DNA from: Cryobacterium arcticum
Lineage (GTDB): Bacteria; Actinomycetota; Actinomycetes; Actinomycetales; Microbacteriaceae
Assembly (NCBI RefSeq): GCF_001679725.1
Contig: NZ_CP016282.1
Coordinates: 372,001-436,000 of the forward strand
DNA: 64,000 nucleotides
Direction of reading: 5' to 3'
Shown: piece by piece, positions 38,281 to 45,368 of the stretch
How the letters are laid out: each line of letters opens with the position of its first letter
Position numbering within the stretch: the stretch's first letter is position 1
The notes under the pieces: generated by a model
Told to the model about the DNA's origin: nothing
Seen by the model: only the letters and a program-made list of their open reading frames with translations
The model's database searches: none
Made by a program: the position numbers and the translations under genes

Positions 38281-38315
38281 AAGCACCCTCGATCACGTGA
38301 TCGAGGGTGCTTTTT
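38281..38315 (+). terminator. Intrinsic terminator of nrdHIEF
   Basis: AAGCACCCTCGATCAC and GTGATCGAGGGTGCTT form a perfect 16-bp stem, and the T-run TTTTT follows directly. It also faces the convergent ferredoxin-like gene. Confidence 0.92.
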
Positions 38316-38337
38316 GCCGAAATGAGTGGCGGATGCT

Positions 38338-38763
38338 CTAGCGACCTTGGCTTCGGGCGTGGATGGGCCGACCGACGCCGAGGACGGCATCCTGCAGCGC
38401 GGCAGGTACGTCGCTGACCGGTCGGTCTGTGCTCGCGGGCCCGCCAGAGCGGATCCAGGCGAGCAGGGCGTGCAGGATCGCCGGTTGGTCGACACCGCCC
38501 AGCCAGACGGATGCCCCGGTAGTGCCGGTGGCTCCGTCCCGGCAGGCAACGGCGGCGACGGCCCCGGTGACGCAGGCTCCCACGCAGGGCGTCGACACGA
38601 GAACGGCGCCGCGACGGTTCGCGACAGTAGAGCGCACCCGGTCTGCGCCGGTCCGGTCGTCCGCCAGGCGGTGCAGGGCCTCGCAGCGGTGGCCCGCGCA
38701 CAGCGCGATGAGGGGGCCGCTCGCTCCGGTAGGGGGAGGAGGTTCTGCGTGGTGGCTCGTCAT
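38338..38763 (-). CDS. Thioredoxin-fold [2Fe-2S] ferredoxin-like protein
   Basis: A protein of 141 residues. LCAGHRC (Cys-x4-Cys, about 22-27) and PCVGAC (Cys-x3-Cys, about 59-63), about 31 residues apart, match the cluster pattern of thioredoxin-like [2Fe-2S] ferredoxins. No signal peptide is seen. It lies 39 bp downstream of the cobW-type gene on the same strand and is probably co-transcribed from the Fur/Zur-type promoter. Its role is not known: an electron carrier or metal-binding protein in metal limitation is plausible. The overall Cys spacing is good but the rest is poorly conserved, so the assignment is moderate. Confidence 0.6.
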   Translation of the reverse strand: MTSHHAEPPPPTGASGPLIALCAGHRCEALHRLADDRTGADRVRSTVANRRGAVLVSTPCVGACVTGAVAAVACRDGATGTTGASVWLGGVDQPAILHALLAWIRSGGPASTDRPVSDVPAALQDAVLGVGRPIHARSQGR

Positions 38764-38802
38764 GGCTCAGTCCTCTCAGGTTGGCTCGACGGCGGTGCGG
38801 GC

Positions 38803-39840
38803 CTAGGCGTCGTCCCTGTCGAGCTCCCAGGCCGGGAATGGGTCGGCCAGGCTCGTCCACTCCAGGGGCCCGCCGACGAACTCGTGGTCGTCGAGCAGGC
38901 AGGCGTCGAGGTTGGCGGTGAGCGTGGCAGCGTCGAGGTCCTTGCCGAAGAAGGCGATCTCCTGGCCCCACGGCGAGTCGGGGTCGTGACTGCCCATGCC
39001 GGTCGGCTCGAACTCGATGGTCGGGCCGGCGCTGTTCCAGGAGCCGACGACGTGGGGGCGGGTCGCGAGGCGGAAGAGCCCGCGTGAACGCAGAATCTCA
39101 CCCGCCTGGGCGGACCTGTCGCTGAGGAAGTCGGCCAGTCGGCCCGGATGGAACGGCCGGGGATCGCGGTAGACGAAGCAGCCGAGACCGGTGCGGCTGG
39201 ACGCCAGCAGGCCTTCGCCGTTCAGCTGCCGGATCCATCCGGGGCTCTGCTGGAGCCAGCGCAGCATGTCGTCCCGCGGCGGCAGCCAGGGGCTGACGGA
39301 ACTGCGTCCATGCCGGGCGAAGACGACGTGGCTGGACGGGTTGAGCAGGCGCACGAAGTCGCGCAGGTCTGCGCAGTCGACCGCGCTGGCGAGGTCGGTC
39401 TTGTTGATCACCACCACACTGGCCCACTCGATCTGCTGCACGAGCGCATCCGCTACGGTTCGGTCATGCTCACCGTGTGTGACGCAGGTCGCCGGGGGCT
39501 CGGGTGCGAGGGTGTCGCTGCGGATGTCCCGCCAGAAACTGGAGGCGTCGAGAACGCTGACGAAATTGCCCAGACGGATGGCACCGGTGCCGGGCGCGGG
39601 CGCCAGGTCGCCGCCGGCCGCGATCACCGAGATGGCCACCTCGACCGGAACGGCCGACGGGTGCACCTCGAGCATCACGTCGGCCGTGCTGCTGGCGCTC
39701 GCGATGGCCAGGCTCACGGCCTCGGGATCCGAGCCCTGCAGGCCGATGCTCGCTCGCCCGCTTGCCCGGGCCATGGAAGATTTGCCGGCGCCGGGGAGTC
39801 CGCTGACGAGGTCCACGGTGAGGAATGAAGTCGGTGTCAT
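38803..39840 (-). CDS. CobW/COG0523 family GTPase, putative metal chaperone
   Basis: A G3E-type GTPase of 345 residues: Walker A GLPGAGKSS (about 14-22), G4 motif NKTD (about 141-144), and a C-terminal CobW_C domain (YRDPRPFHPGRLADFL onward). The metal-binding CXCC loop normally present between Walker A and B is absent, which is a clear departure from the family. COG0523 proteins deliver zinc or other metals to target enzymes. It is transcribed from a leaderless promoter (TAGAGT, 7 nt, ATG), and a Fur/Zur-type box abuts that promoter, shared with the divergent L36 gene. This context points to zinc starvation. Confidence 0.85.
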   Translation of the reverse strand: MTPTSFLTVDLVSGLPGAGKSSMARASGRASIGLQGSDPEAVSLAIASASSTADVMLEVHPSAVPVEVAISVIAAGGDLAPAPGTGAIRLGNFVSVLDASSFWRDIRSDTLAPEPPATCVTHGEHDRTVADALVQQIEWASVVVINKTDLASAVDCADLRDFVRLLNPSSHVVFARHGRSSVSPWLPPRDDMLRWLQQSPGWIRQLNGEGLLASSRTGLGCFVYRDPRPFHPGRLADFLSDRSAQAGEILRSRGLFRLATRPHVVGSWNSAGPTIEFEPTGMGSHDPDSPWGQEIAFFGKDLDAATLTANLDACLLDDHEFVGGPLEWTSLADPFPAWELDRDDA

Positions 39841-39853
39841 GCCTGTTACTCTA

Positions 39854-39872
39854 ATTGATATTCATTCTCAAT
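39854..39872. promoter_or_regulatory. Fur/Zur-type box between cobW and rpmJ
   Basis: ATTGATATTCATTCTCAAT is an interrupted palindrome centred at 39863. Its core TGATATTCATTCTCA matches the Fur-family core TGATAATCATTATCA at 13 of 15 positions. It lies next to the cobW -10 box (TAGAGT, reverse of 39848-39853) and 15 bp before the L36 start. The divergent zinc-linked genes make Zur the likely ligand. Confidence 0.65.
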
Positions 39873-39887
39873 AAGGAAGAGGCGGCC

Positions 39888-40010
39888 ATGAAAGTTCGCA
39901 ATTCGCTCAAAGCCCTCAAACAACTCCCCGGCGCCCAGATCGTGCACCGCCGCGGCCGGGTGTTCGTGATCAACAAGAAGAACCCGCGCCTGAAGGCCCG
40001 ACAGGGCTGA
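39888..40010 (+). CDS. rpmJ: Ribosomal protein L36, zinc-free (type B) paralogue
   Basis: A basic protein of 40 residues starting [12 protein letters not shown] and ending NPRLKARQG, the L36 pattern. The cysteines and histidine that hold zinc in the standard L36 are missing, so this is the zinc-independent C-minus form. In other bacteria such paralogues replace the zinc protein during zinc limitation under Zur control. AAGGAAGAGG precedes the ATG. The divergent cobW gene and the Fur/Zur-type box between them fit this role well. Confidence 0.9.
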   Translation: MKVRNSLKALKQLPGAQIVHRRGRVFVINKKNPRLKARQG

Positions 40011-40025
40011 GCCGTGCCGATCGGT

Positions 40026-40119
40026 GCATAGCTCCTGCAATTCGCCCGCGCACCCATCCGGTGCCCGCGGGATGCCGCGGGCACGGTTGGTCCGGTACCG
40101 AAACTGCAGGAGTTATGCC
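40026..40119. repeat. MITE-like palindromic element (ACTCCTGCA family)
   Basis: GCATAGCTCCTGCAATT at the left end and its inverted counterpart AACTGCAGGAGTTATGC at the right enclose an inner hairpin GTGCCCGCGG-GATG-CCGCGGGCAC (40061-40084). The termini match at about 14 of 16 positions. Another copy of the left end appears at 63975-64000. Confidence 0.6.
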
Positions 40120-40162
40120 ACGGGGAGGGTGGATCCCCATCGCGCCCGGGGCGACCGCGGGC

Positions 40163-40174
40163 TATCGTGTGGGC
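40163..40174 (+). promoter_or_regulatory. Leaderless promoter of the FAD oxidoreductase gene
   Basis: TATCGT at 40163-40168 followed by 6 nt and a GTG at 40175. A GTG two codons upstream overlaps the box and is therefore less likely to be the start. Confidence 0.5.
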
Positions 40175-41551
40175 GTGCCCGCTCCAGTCGACGCGAAGCG
40201 CGCTCACGCCGTTGGCGTGCAGCGCCTTCTCGAGAGCTATCGGGCCGTCCCCGCGGGTGCCCCGATTCGGCTGGCCAAACCGACGTCGAATCTGTTCCGG
40301 GCCCGCGCCGACAACACCGTCACGGGCCTGGACACCTCCGGGCTGACCGGCGTCATCGCGGTTGACGCAGAGACACGAACGGCTGACGTGGCCGGCATGT
40401 GCACCTACGAGAACCTGGTCGCCGCGACCCTTCAGTCTGGACTGGCGCCGCTGGTGGTACCTCAATTGAAGACCATCACGCTGGGCGGCGCAGTCACCGG
40501 CCTCGGCATCGAGTCGACGTCGTTCCGCAACGGCCTGCCGCACGAATCGGTGCTGGAGATGGACATCCTGACCGGCGCCGGCGAGGTGCTCACCGCATCC
40601 CCGCACGAACACGCCGATCTGTTCCGAGCCTTCCCCAACTCGTATGGGACTCTCGGCTACGCGGTGCGATTGCGCATCGACCTCGAACCCGTACAACCGT
40701 TCGTCGCGCTCAGTCACGTGCGCTTCCACTCGCTCCTCGACCTGGTCGGGGCCATGCAGGACATCCTCGAGACCGGGAGGTTCGACGGGGACCGGGTCGA
40801 CTACCTCGACGGCGTGGTGTTCAGCGCGGCGGAAAGCTATCTCTGCCTCGGCCGGAAGACCAGTGCGCCCGGCCCCGTCAGCGACTACACCGGCCAGCAG
40901 ATCTACTATCGCTCCATCCGGCACGACAACGGGGTGACGGATGACCGCCTCACTGTCCACGACTACCTCTGGCGGTGGGACACCGACTGGTTCTGGTGTT
41001 CGGAGGCGTTCGGTGCACAGAATCCGCAGATCCGCAGGCTCTGGCCACGACGCTACCGGCGCAGCAGCGTCTACGGGAATCTGATGAAATACGAACAACG
41101 GTTCCACATCGGCGATCGCATCGAGAAGATTCGCGGACGACCACCACGTGAACGCGTCGTGCAGGACATCGAGGTGCCGATAGGGCGATGCGCTGAGTTC
41201 CTGCAGTGGTTCCTGGACACCGTGCCGATCACGCCGATCTGGCTGTGCCCTCTGCGGTTGCAGGGCGAGAACAGCTGGCCGCTCTACCCGATCCGGCCCC
41301 ATCAGAGCTACGTGAACGTCGGCTTCTGGTCCACGGTGCCGGTCGGCGCCACCGAAGGGGCGACGAACCGCCTCATCGAACGCAGGGTCCGCGAGCTTGA
41401 CGGGCACAAGTCGCTGTACTCCGACTCCTACTACTCCCGGGAAGAGTTCGATGAACTCTACGGCGCGGACAGCTACCGGACCGTGAAGAACACCTACGAC
41501 CCTGATTCCCGGCTCCTCGACCTCTATGCCAAGGCGGTGCAACGACGATGA
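40175..41551 (+). CDS. tmsA: FAD-binding oxidoreductase, 10-methyl fatty acid reductase-like
   Basis: An oxidoreductase of 458 residues with an N-terminal PCMH-type FAD domain (LAKPTSNLFR, then LKTITLGGAVTGLGIESTS with the covalent/flavin loop region) and a DWARF1/DHCR24-like C-terminal part. It overlaps the following Cfa-like methyltransferase gene by 4 bp (ATGA). The pair corresponds to the known actinobacterial module in which the methyltransferase adds a methylene at C10 of oleoyl phospholipids and this flavoprotein reduces it to a 10-methyl branch (tuberculostearic-type acids; tmsA/B or bfaA/B). The assignment rests on domain pairing and motifs, not on alignment. Confidence 0.7.
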   Translation: MPAPVDAKRAHAVGVQRLLESYRAVPAGAPIRLAKPTSNLFRARADNTVTGLDTSGLTGVIAVDAETRTADVAGMCTYENLVAATLQSGLAPLVVPQLKTITLGGAVTGLGIESTSFRNGLPHESVLEMDILTGAGEVLTASPHEHADLFRAFPNSYGTLGYAVRLRIDLEPVQPFVALSHVRFHSLLDLVGAMQDILETGRFDGDRVDYLDGVVFSAAESYLCLGRKTSAPGPVSDYTGQQIYYRSIRHDNGVTDDRLTVHDYLWRWDTDWFWCSEAFGAQNPQIRRLWPRRYRRSSVYGNLMKYEQRFHIGDRIEKIRGRPPRERVVQDIEVPIGRCAEFLQWFLDTVPITPIWLCPLRLQGENSWPLYPIRPHQSYVNVGFWSTVPVGATEGATNRLIERRVRELDGHKSLYSDSYYSREEFDELYGADSYRTVKNTYDPDSRLLDLYAKAVQRR

Positions 41552-42894
41552 CCACATTCAAGGATCGCGCGACCAAGTCGCCGTCGCCGGCGGTAGCGAC
41601 GGGGAAAGCGAGAACGGCGGGGAGGTACTCCCTCGCCGAGGTGCTGGAGATCTTGGCCGGTGGTCGGCTTCCGCTGCGGTTCACCGCCTACGACGGGAGT
41701 TCCGCAGGACCGCCCGACGCGTCGTTCGGGCTGGACCTGAAGACCCCGCGCGGTACGAGCTACCTCGCCACCGGCCGCGGTGACCTCGGTCTCGCCCGCG
41801 CCTACATCGCCGGCGACCTCGATATCCGCGGTGTGCACCCTGGGGACCCCTATGAACTGCTCAAAGCCCTCGCCGACAGCCTCGTCTTCATCCACCCGCC
41901 GGTGCGGACGATGGTCGACATCATCCGCTCCATAGGTGTCGAACACCTGCGCCCGATAGCGCCGCCGCCCCAGGAAGCTCAGCCCCGATGGCGCAGGATC
42001 GCCGGGGGACTACGGCACAGCAAGACCCGTGACGCGGACGCGGTGCACCACCACTACGACGTCTCGAACACCTTCTACGAGCTGGTGCTCGGGCCGTCTA
42101 TGACCTACACCTGCGCGTGTTACCCGCACGGGAGCGCCTCGCTCGAGGAGGCGCAGGAGAACAAGTACCGGCTTGTCTTCGAGAAGCTGCGGCTGACACC
42201 GGGCGACCGACTGCTCGACGTCGGATGCGGCTGGGGCGGCATGGTGCGCTACGCCGCACGCCGCGGCGTGCGAGCCACCGGTGTGACGCTGTCGACCGAG
42301 CAGGCCGGGTGGGCACGGCGCGCCATCAGCGACGAGGGCTTGAGCGACCTGGCCGAGGTTCGGTACGGCGACTATCGCGACGTCAGGGAAACCGGATTCG
42401 ACGCGGTGTCGTCGATCGGGCTGCTCGAGCACATCGGCCGGCGAAACTATCCGTCGTACTTCCGCTTTCTGCAGTCCCGGCTGCGCCCCGGCGGGCTGCT
42501 GCTCAATCACAGCATCACCAGGCCCGAGAACCACCACCTGCCCGAGGCGCGCGGTTTCATCGATCGCTACGTCTTCCCCGATGGGGAGCTCACCGGATCG
42601 GGCCGGATCATCAGCGATGCCCAGAACATCGGCCTGGAGGTGCTGCACGACGAGAACCTGAGACCGCACTACGCGATGACGCTGCGCGATTGGTGCGCCA
42701 ACCTCGTCGACCACTGGGATGAGGCGGTCGCCGAGGTCGGGCTCCCCACCGCGAAAGTGTGGGGTCTGTACATGGCTGGCTCTCGGCTCGGGTTCGAGAG
42801 CAACGGCATTCAGTTGCACCAGATCCTGATGACCAGGCCGGGCAATCAGAGCGGTGTCGGGGAGCTACCGCTGCGGCCGTGGTGGACACCCTAA
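41548..42894 (+). CDS. tmsB: Cfa-like fatty acid C-methyltransferase
   Basis: A SAM-dependent methyltransferase of 448 residues in the cyclopropane-fatty-acid synthase family. HHYDVSNTFYELVLGPSMTY (about 169-188) is the family entry motif, LLDVGCGWGGM (about 221-231) binds SAM, and SIGLLEHIG carries the catalytic Glu region; the lipid-binding N-terminal domain is present. Classical Cfa makes cyclopropane lipids. The tight overlap with the FAD reductase gene favours 10-methyl(ene) fatty acid synthesis instead. It acts on membrane phospholipids at the cytoplasmic face. Confidence 0.75.
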   Translation: MTTFKDRATKSPSPAVATGKARTAGRYSLAEVLEILAGGRLPLRFTAYDGSSAGPPDASFGLDLKTPRGTSYLATGRGDLGLARAYIAGDLDIRGVHPGDPYELLKALADSLVFIHPPVRTMVDIIRSIGVEHLRPIAPPPQEAQPRWRRIAGGLRHSKTRDADAVHHHYDVSNTFYELVLGPSMTYTCACYPHGSASLEEAQENKYRLVFEKLRLTPGDRLLDVGCGWGGMVRYAARRGVRATGVTLSTEQAGWARRAISDEGLSDLAEVRYGDYRDVRETGFDAVSSIGLLEHIGRRNYPSYFRFLQSRLRPGGLLLNHSITRPENHHLPEARGFIDRYVFPDGELTGSGRIISDAQNIGLEVLHDENLRPHYAMTLRDWCANLVDHWDEAVAEVGLPTAKVWGLYMAGSRLGFESNGIQLHQILMTRPGNQSGVGELPLRPWWTP

Positions 42895-42969
42895 AGCGAC
42901 CAGCCCGTGATGCAGCGTGTTGGCCCCATTTCGTTCCGGCAGGGGCGGGCGGCGGCCTACGCTGGTGAA

Positions 42970-43251
42970 ATGTCCCGCACCATGCGCTTGAAGCCCAATG
43001 AGCTGGTCACGGCGTGGCCGGATGGGCCCGCCAGCGACCCGATCGGAGAGGTGGCCCGGGTGTTTGCGGCCAATCTGCGCCGGTCTATCGGGGAGAGAAG
43101 CATTCGAAGCGCCGCGGAGGCCTGCGGGATGAACCACGCGACCCTGATCGGGATCCTGGAGGGCCGTGCCTGGCCGGACATGGAGACCATCGCCAAGCTC
43201 GAGCGCGGGCTGGATGTGGCGCTCTGGCCCGGCCACGGCACCCTCTCCTAA
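42970..43251 (+). CDS. Small helix-turn-helix (XRE-like) protein
   Basis: A protein of 93 residues. An HTH lies at about 42-75: RSAAEACGMNHATLIGILEG, then the helix of WPDMETIAKLERGL, the pattern of XRE/Cro domains. There is no other domain. The ATG at 42970 follows a TACGCT box by exactly 6 nt (leaderless); an earlier in-frame ATG would include the promoter. The target is unknown. It could regulate the adjacent lipid genes or itself. Confidence 0.7.
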   Translation: MSRTMRLKPNELVTAWPDGPASDPIGEVARVFAANLRRSIGERSIRSAAEACGMNHATLIGILEGRAWPDMETIAKLERGLDVALWPGHGTLS

Positions 43252-43253
43252 CC

Positions 43254-43503
43254 GGTTGCGCCGTGAGGTCGGGTCACGGGGTCTCGACAAGCTCGACCGG
43301 CGAGGTGGTTGCGCCCGTGAGGTCGGCCCGCGGGGTCTCGACAAGCTCGACCGGCGAGGTGGTTGCGCCCGTGAGGTCGGCCCGCGGGGCCTCGACAAGC
43401 TCGACCGGCGAAGTGGTTGCGCCCGTGAGGTCGGCCCGCGGGGTCTCGCCCCCTCGACCGGTGGGATGGGCGCGACCATGCGGTGATCGAGCTTGTCGAG
43501 ATC
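43254..43503. repeat. 54-bp tandem array of REP-like units
   Basis: Units begin at 43254, 43307, 43361 and 43415 (the first is 53 bp, the last truncated) and each carries GGTCTCGACAAGCTCGACC or a variant. An inverted copy, GATCGAGCTTGTCGAGATC, closes the array at 43485-43503. It lies between the convergent HTH and acetolactate decarboxylase genes. The core is that of the inverted repeat at 37190-37236. No gene is seen within it. Confidence 0.85.
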
Positions 43504-43505
43504 CG

Positions 43506-44234
43506 TTAGCGGTGGTTCTCGGTCTGCTCGACCTGGTCGGCGAGGTCGTCGGGGCTCAGCTCCGCGTTCTTGAACTCGGCGGTGAGCGGCAGCTCGAGGT
43601 GCAGGTCGGTGCCGATGCAGATGTCGATGGTGCCGGAGAGCAACTTGAAGTCCAGCACGTGGCCGCCGTGCCGACGGTCGGCGTCGATGTAGTGCACGTG
43701 CCCGCCGGGGACCCCGATGCCCTGACCGTAGAGCGGGGTGCGGAAACCCGCCACGACCCCGGCCGAGCGGCCGAACTCGATCGTCTTCTCGCCGCGGATG
43801 GCCTCCGACATGGGCTGGTACGGCTTCTCCTGCCGCTCGACGGCCCGCACCCGCACCCACTCGAACTCGCCGGTGAGACGCACGGCATAGAGGTAGTTGG
43901 AGCTCTGCAGGGTGTCGGTGATCAGGCTGACGGCCTCATCACGGGTCGCCGGCGTAGTGACCGGGATGCTCACCGTTGGACGGAACTCGGTGACGACGGC
44001 GAACGGCGTGCGTTCATCGCCCTCGGCCGGTGTCACAGTGCCGTCGGCGCGCATCCGGTAACAGACGCCGTCGAGGATCAGCATCTCGCCGTCGAGCGCG
44101 TTGAAGGTGCCGAGCCCGAAATCACCGTGTTCGAGCAGCGTGGCCACGGTGGTCTCGCCGTCGTAGATGCCGTCGAGCAGAGCGCTCATCAGGCTGGTCT
44201 GGTAGACGAGATGGCGGCCGGCAGATGCGTCCAC
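43506..44234 (-). CDS. budA: Alpha-acetolactate decarboxylase
   Basis: A zinc enzyme of 242 residues converting 2-acetolactate to acetoin. The N-terminal YQTSLMSALLDGIYDG and FGLGTFNALDGEM blocks and the zinc motif GHVHYIDADRRHGGH (about 183-197) are diagnostic. It works in overflow metabolism of pyruvate, and no butanediol dehydrogenase or acetolactate synthase gene lies nearby. It starts at a GTG (44232-44234) 7 nt after AGGAGGA and 28 bp downstream of a secreted-protein gene on the same strand, so the two may be co-transcribed. Confidence 0.93.
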   Translation of the reverse strand: MDASAGRHLVYQTSLMSALLDGIYDGETTVATLLEHGDFGLGTFNALDGEMLILDGVCYRMRADGTVTPAEGDERTPFAVVTEFRPTVSIPVTTPATRDEAVSLITDTLQSSNYLYAVRLTGEFEWVRVRAVERQEKPYQPMSEAIRGEKTIEFGRSAGVVAGFRTPLYGQGIGVPGGHVHYIDADRRHGGHVLDFKLLSGTIDICIGTDLHLELPLTAEFKNAELSPDDLADQVEQTENHR

Positions 44235-44262
44235 GATGGTTCCTCCTGTGCGGGTCCGCTGC

Positions 44263-45192
44263 TTAGAGCGAGGGAATCAGTTCGGGCACCCGGCAGGGCT
44301 GGCCGTGGGCAAGGTTCAGGCAGGCGTCGAAGACGTCGGGGTACGGGTCGGTTCCGCCGGGGCCGAACCAGGCCGTGTAGAACAGCCAGAAGTTGAGGTT
44401 GCCGTGGGTGGAGCATCCGTCGCCGTCACTGTCGGGGTCGGCCAGGGCGGCCTCGTTCGGCTGGTACGGCGTGTAGTTGTACAGGTTGGCGGTGGCCTGA
44501 TTCTGGATGTCGACGGTGCTGGCGCCGCACTCGGCGTCGGGGTTGTAGCCCACCTCGACGGCGCCGATCTTGTAGGCCCGATCGGGCTCCTGGGTGTACT
44601 GCCGGAACTGCCAGGCCGCGTTGTAGACCTGGTTGAAGAAGCCGAAGTAGTCCGCGTTGCAATCGGCGGTGTCGGGGCAGCCGTAACCCGTGGCACGCAG
44701 GTACCCGGACTCGGTGGGGCGGCTGAGCAGCGACTGCTCCTTCTGCAGCAAAACCAGCAGCACACGGGGGCTGATGCCGCAGGCCTCGGCGACCTTGCTG
44801 AGGATGCGGCTGGCGTGTTCATGGGCGGCGCCGGAGTACGCGGCGCAGTGGCCGGCCCCGGCGGCGGGCTCGTCGGTGGTGGTCTCGCGATACTCCCACA
44901 GGCAGGGGGAGGAATCGGTGCGGACGCAGCTGCGCGATTGCAGGAAGGTCTGGATCTCGGCTTCGGTCATGGCCGCGGCGTTGTAGAAGCTGAAGTCGCT
45001 GAGGATGCGTCCCGGTTCAAAACCGGCGAGGTCGATCGTGTCTGTGGCGACCGGGACCACCGGTGCGGCGGCGTCGGCGGTGGCCGGCTCGGCGCGGACG
45101 GCCGCGGTGATCAGCGCGGCACCGCCGAGGGTCACGACGAGAAGCGCGGCGGTGGCGAGCGCGGTCAAACGGTGGCGCTCGAAGAAGCTCAT
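44263..45192 (-). CDS. Secreted Cys-rich protein, lysozyme-like fold possible
   Basis: A protein of 309 residues with a membrane or signal segment at about 8-32 (LTALATAALLVVTLGGAALI) and an extracytoplasmic part with about ten cysteines, probably disulfide-bonded. The sequence SRILSKVAEACGISPRVLLV followed by LQKEQSLL resembles the region around the catalytic Glu of transglycosylase-like folds, but I cannot confirm it. Similar actinobacterial proteins are usually left as hypothetical. The ATG follows TAGTGT by 6 nt (leaderless). It precedes budA by 28 bp, with no obvious functional link. Confidence 0.6.
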   Translation of the reverse strand: MSFFERHRLTALATAALLVVTLGGAALITAAVRAEPATADAAAPVVPVATDTIDLAGFEPGRILSDFSFYNAAAMTEAEIQTFLQSRSCVRTDSSPCLWEYRETTTDEPAAGAGHCAAYSGAAHEHASRILSKVAEACGISPRVLLVLLQKEQSLLSRPTESGYLRATGYGCPDTADCNADYFGFFNQVYNAAWQFRQYTQEPDRAYKIGAVEVGYNPDAECGASTVDIQNQATANLYNYTPYQPNEAALADPDSDGDGCSTHGNLNFWLFYTAWFGPGGTDPYPDVFDACLNLAHGQPCRVPELIPSL

Positions 45193-45368
45193 CCCGCCAC
45201 ACTATCGAAGGCGCACGGACGCGTGATGAGAGGAGCCTGCGAGGCGGGTGCAGCTGGGCTGTCAGCACGTGCATTACGGGCGTCTAACAATGCGCGAGGG
45301 CACCCGTAGGGGTGTGCTGGGCGGCGCATCCGCTTGGATATGATTACTCGTCAGGAAAGGCGGAAACC

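Noticed and set aside
43254..43503. Possible repeat-protein gene (an 18-residue period could be read in frame)
   Set aside because: No start or ribosome site, and the core is the same intergenic palindrome as at 37190-37236.
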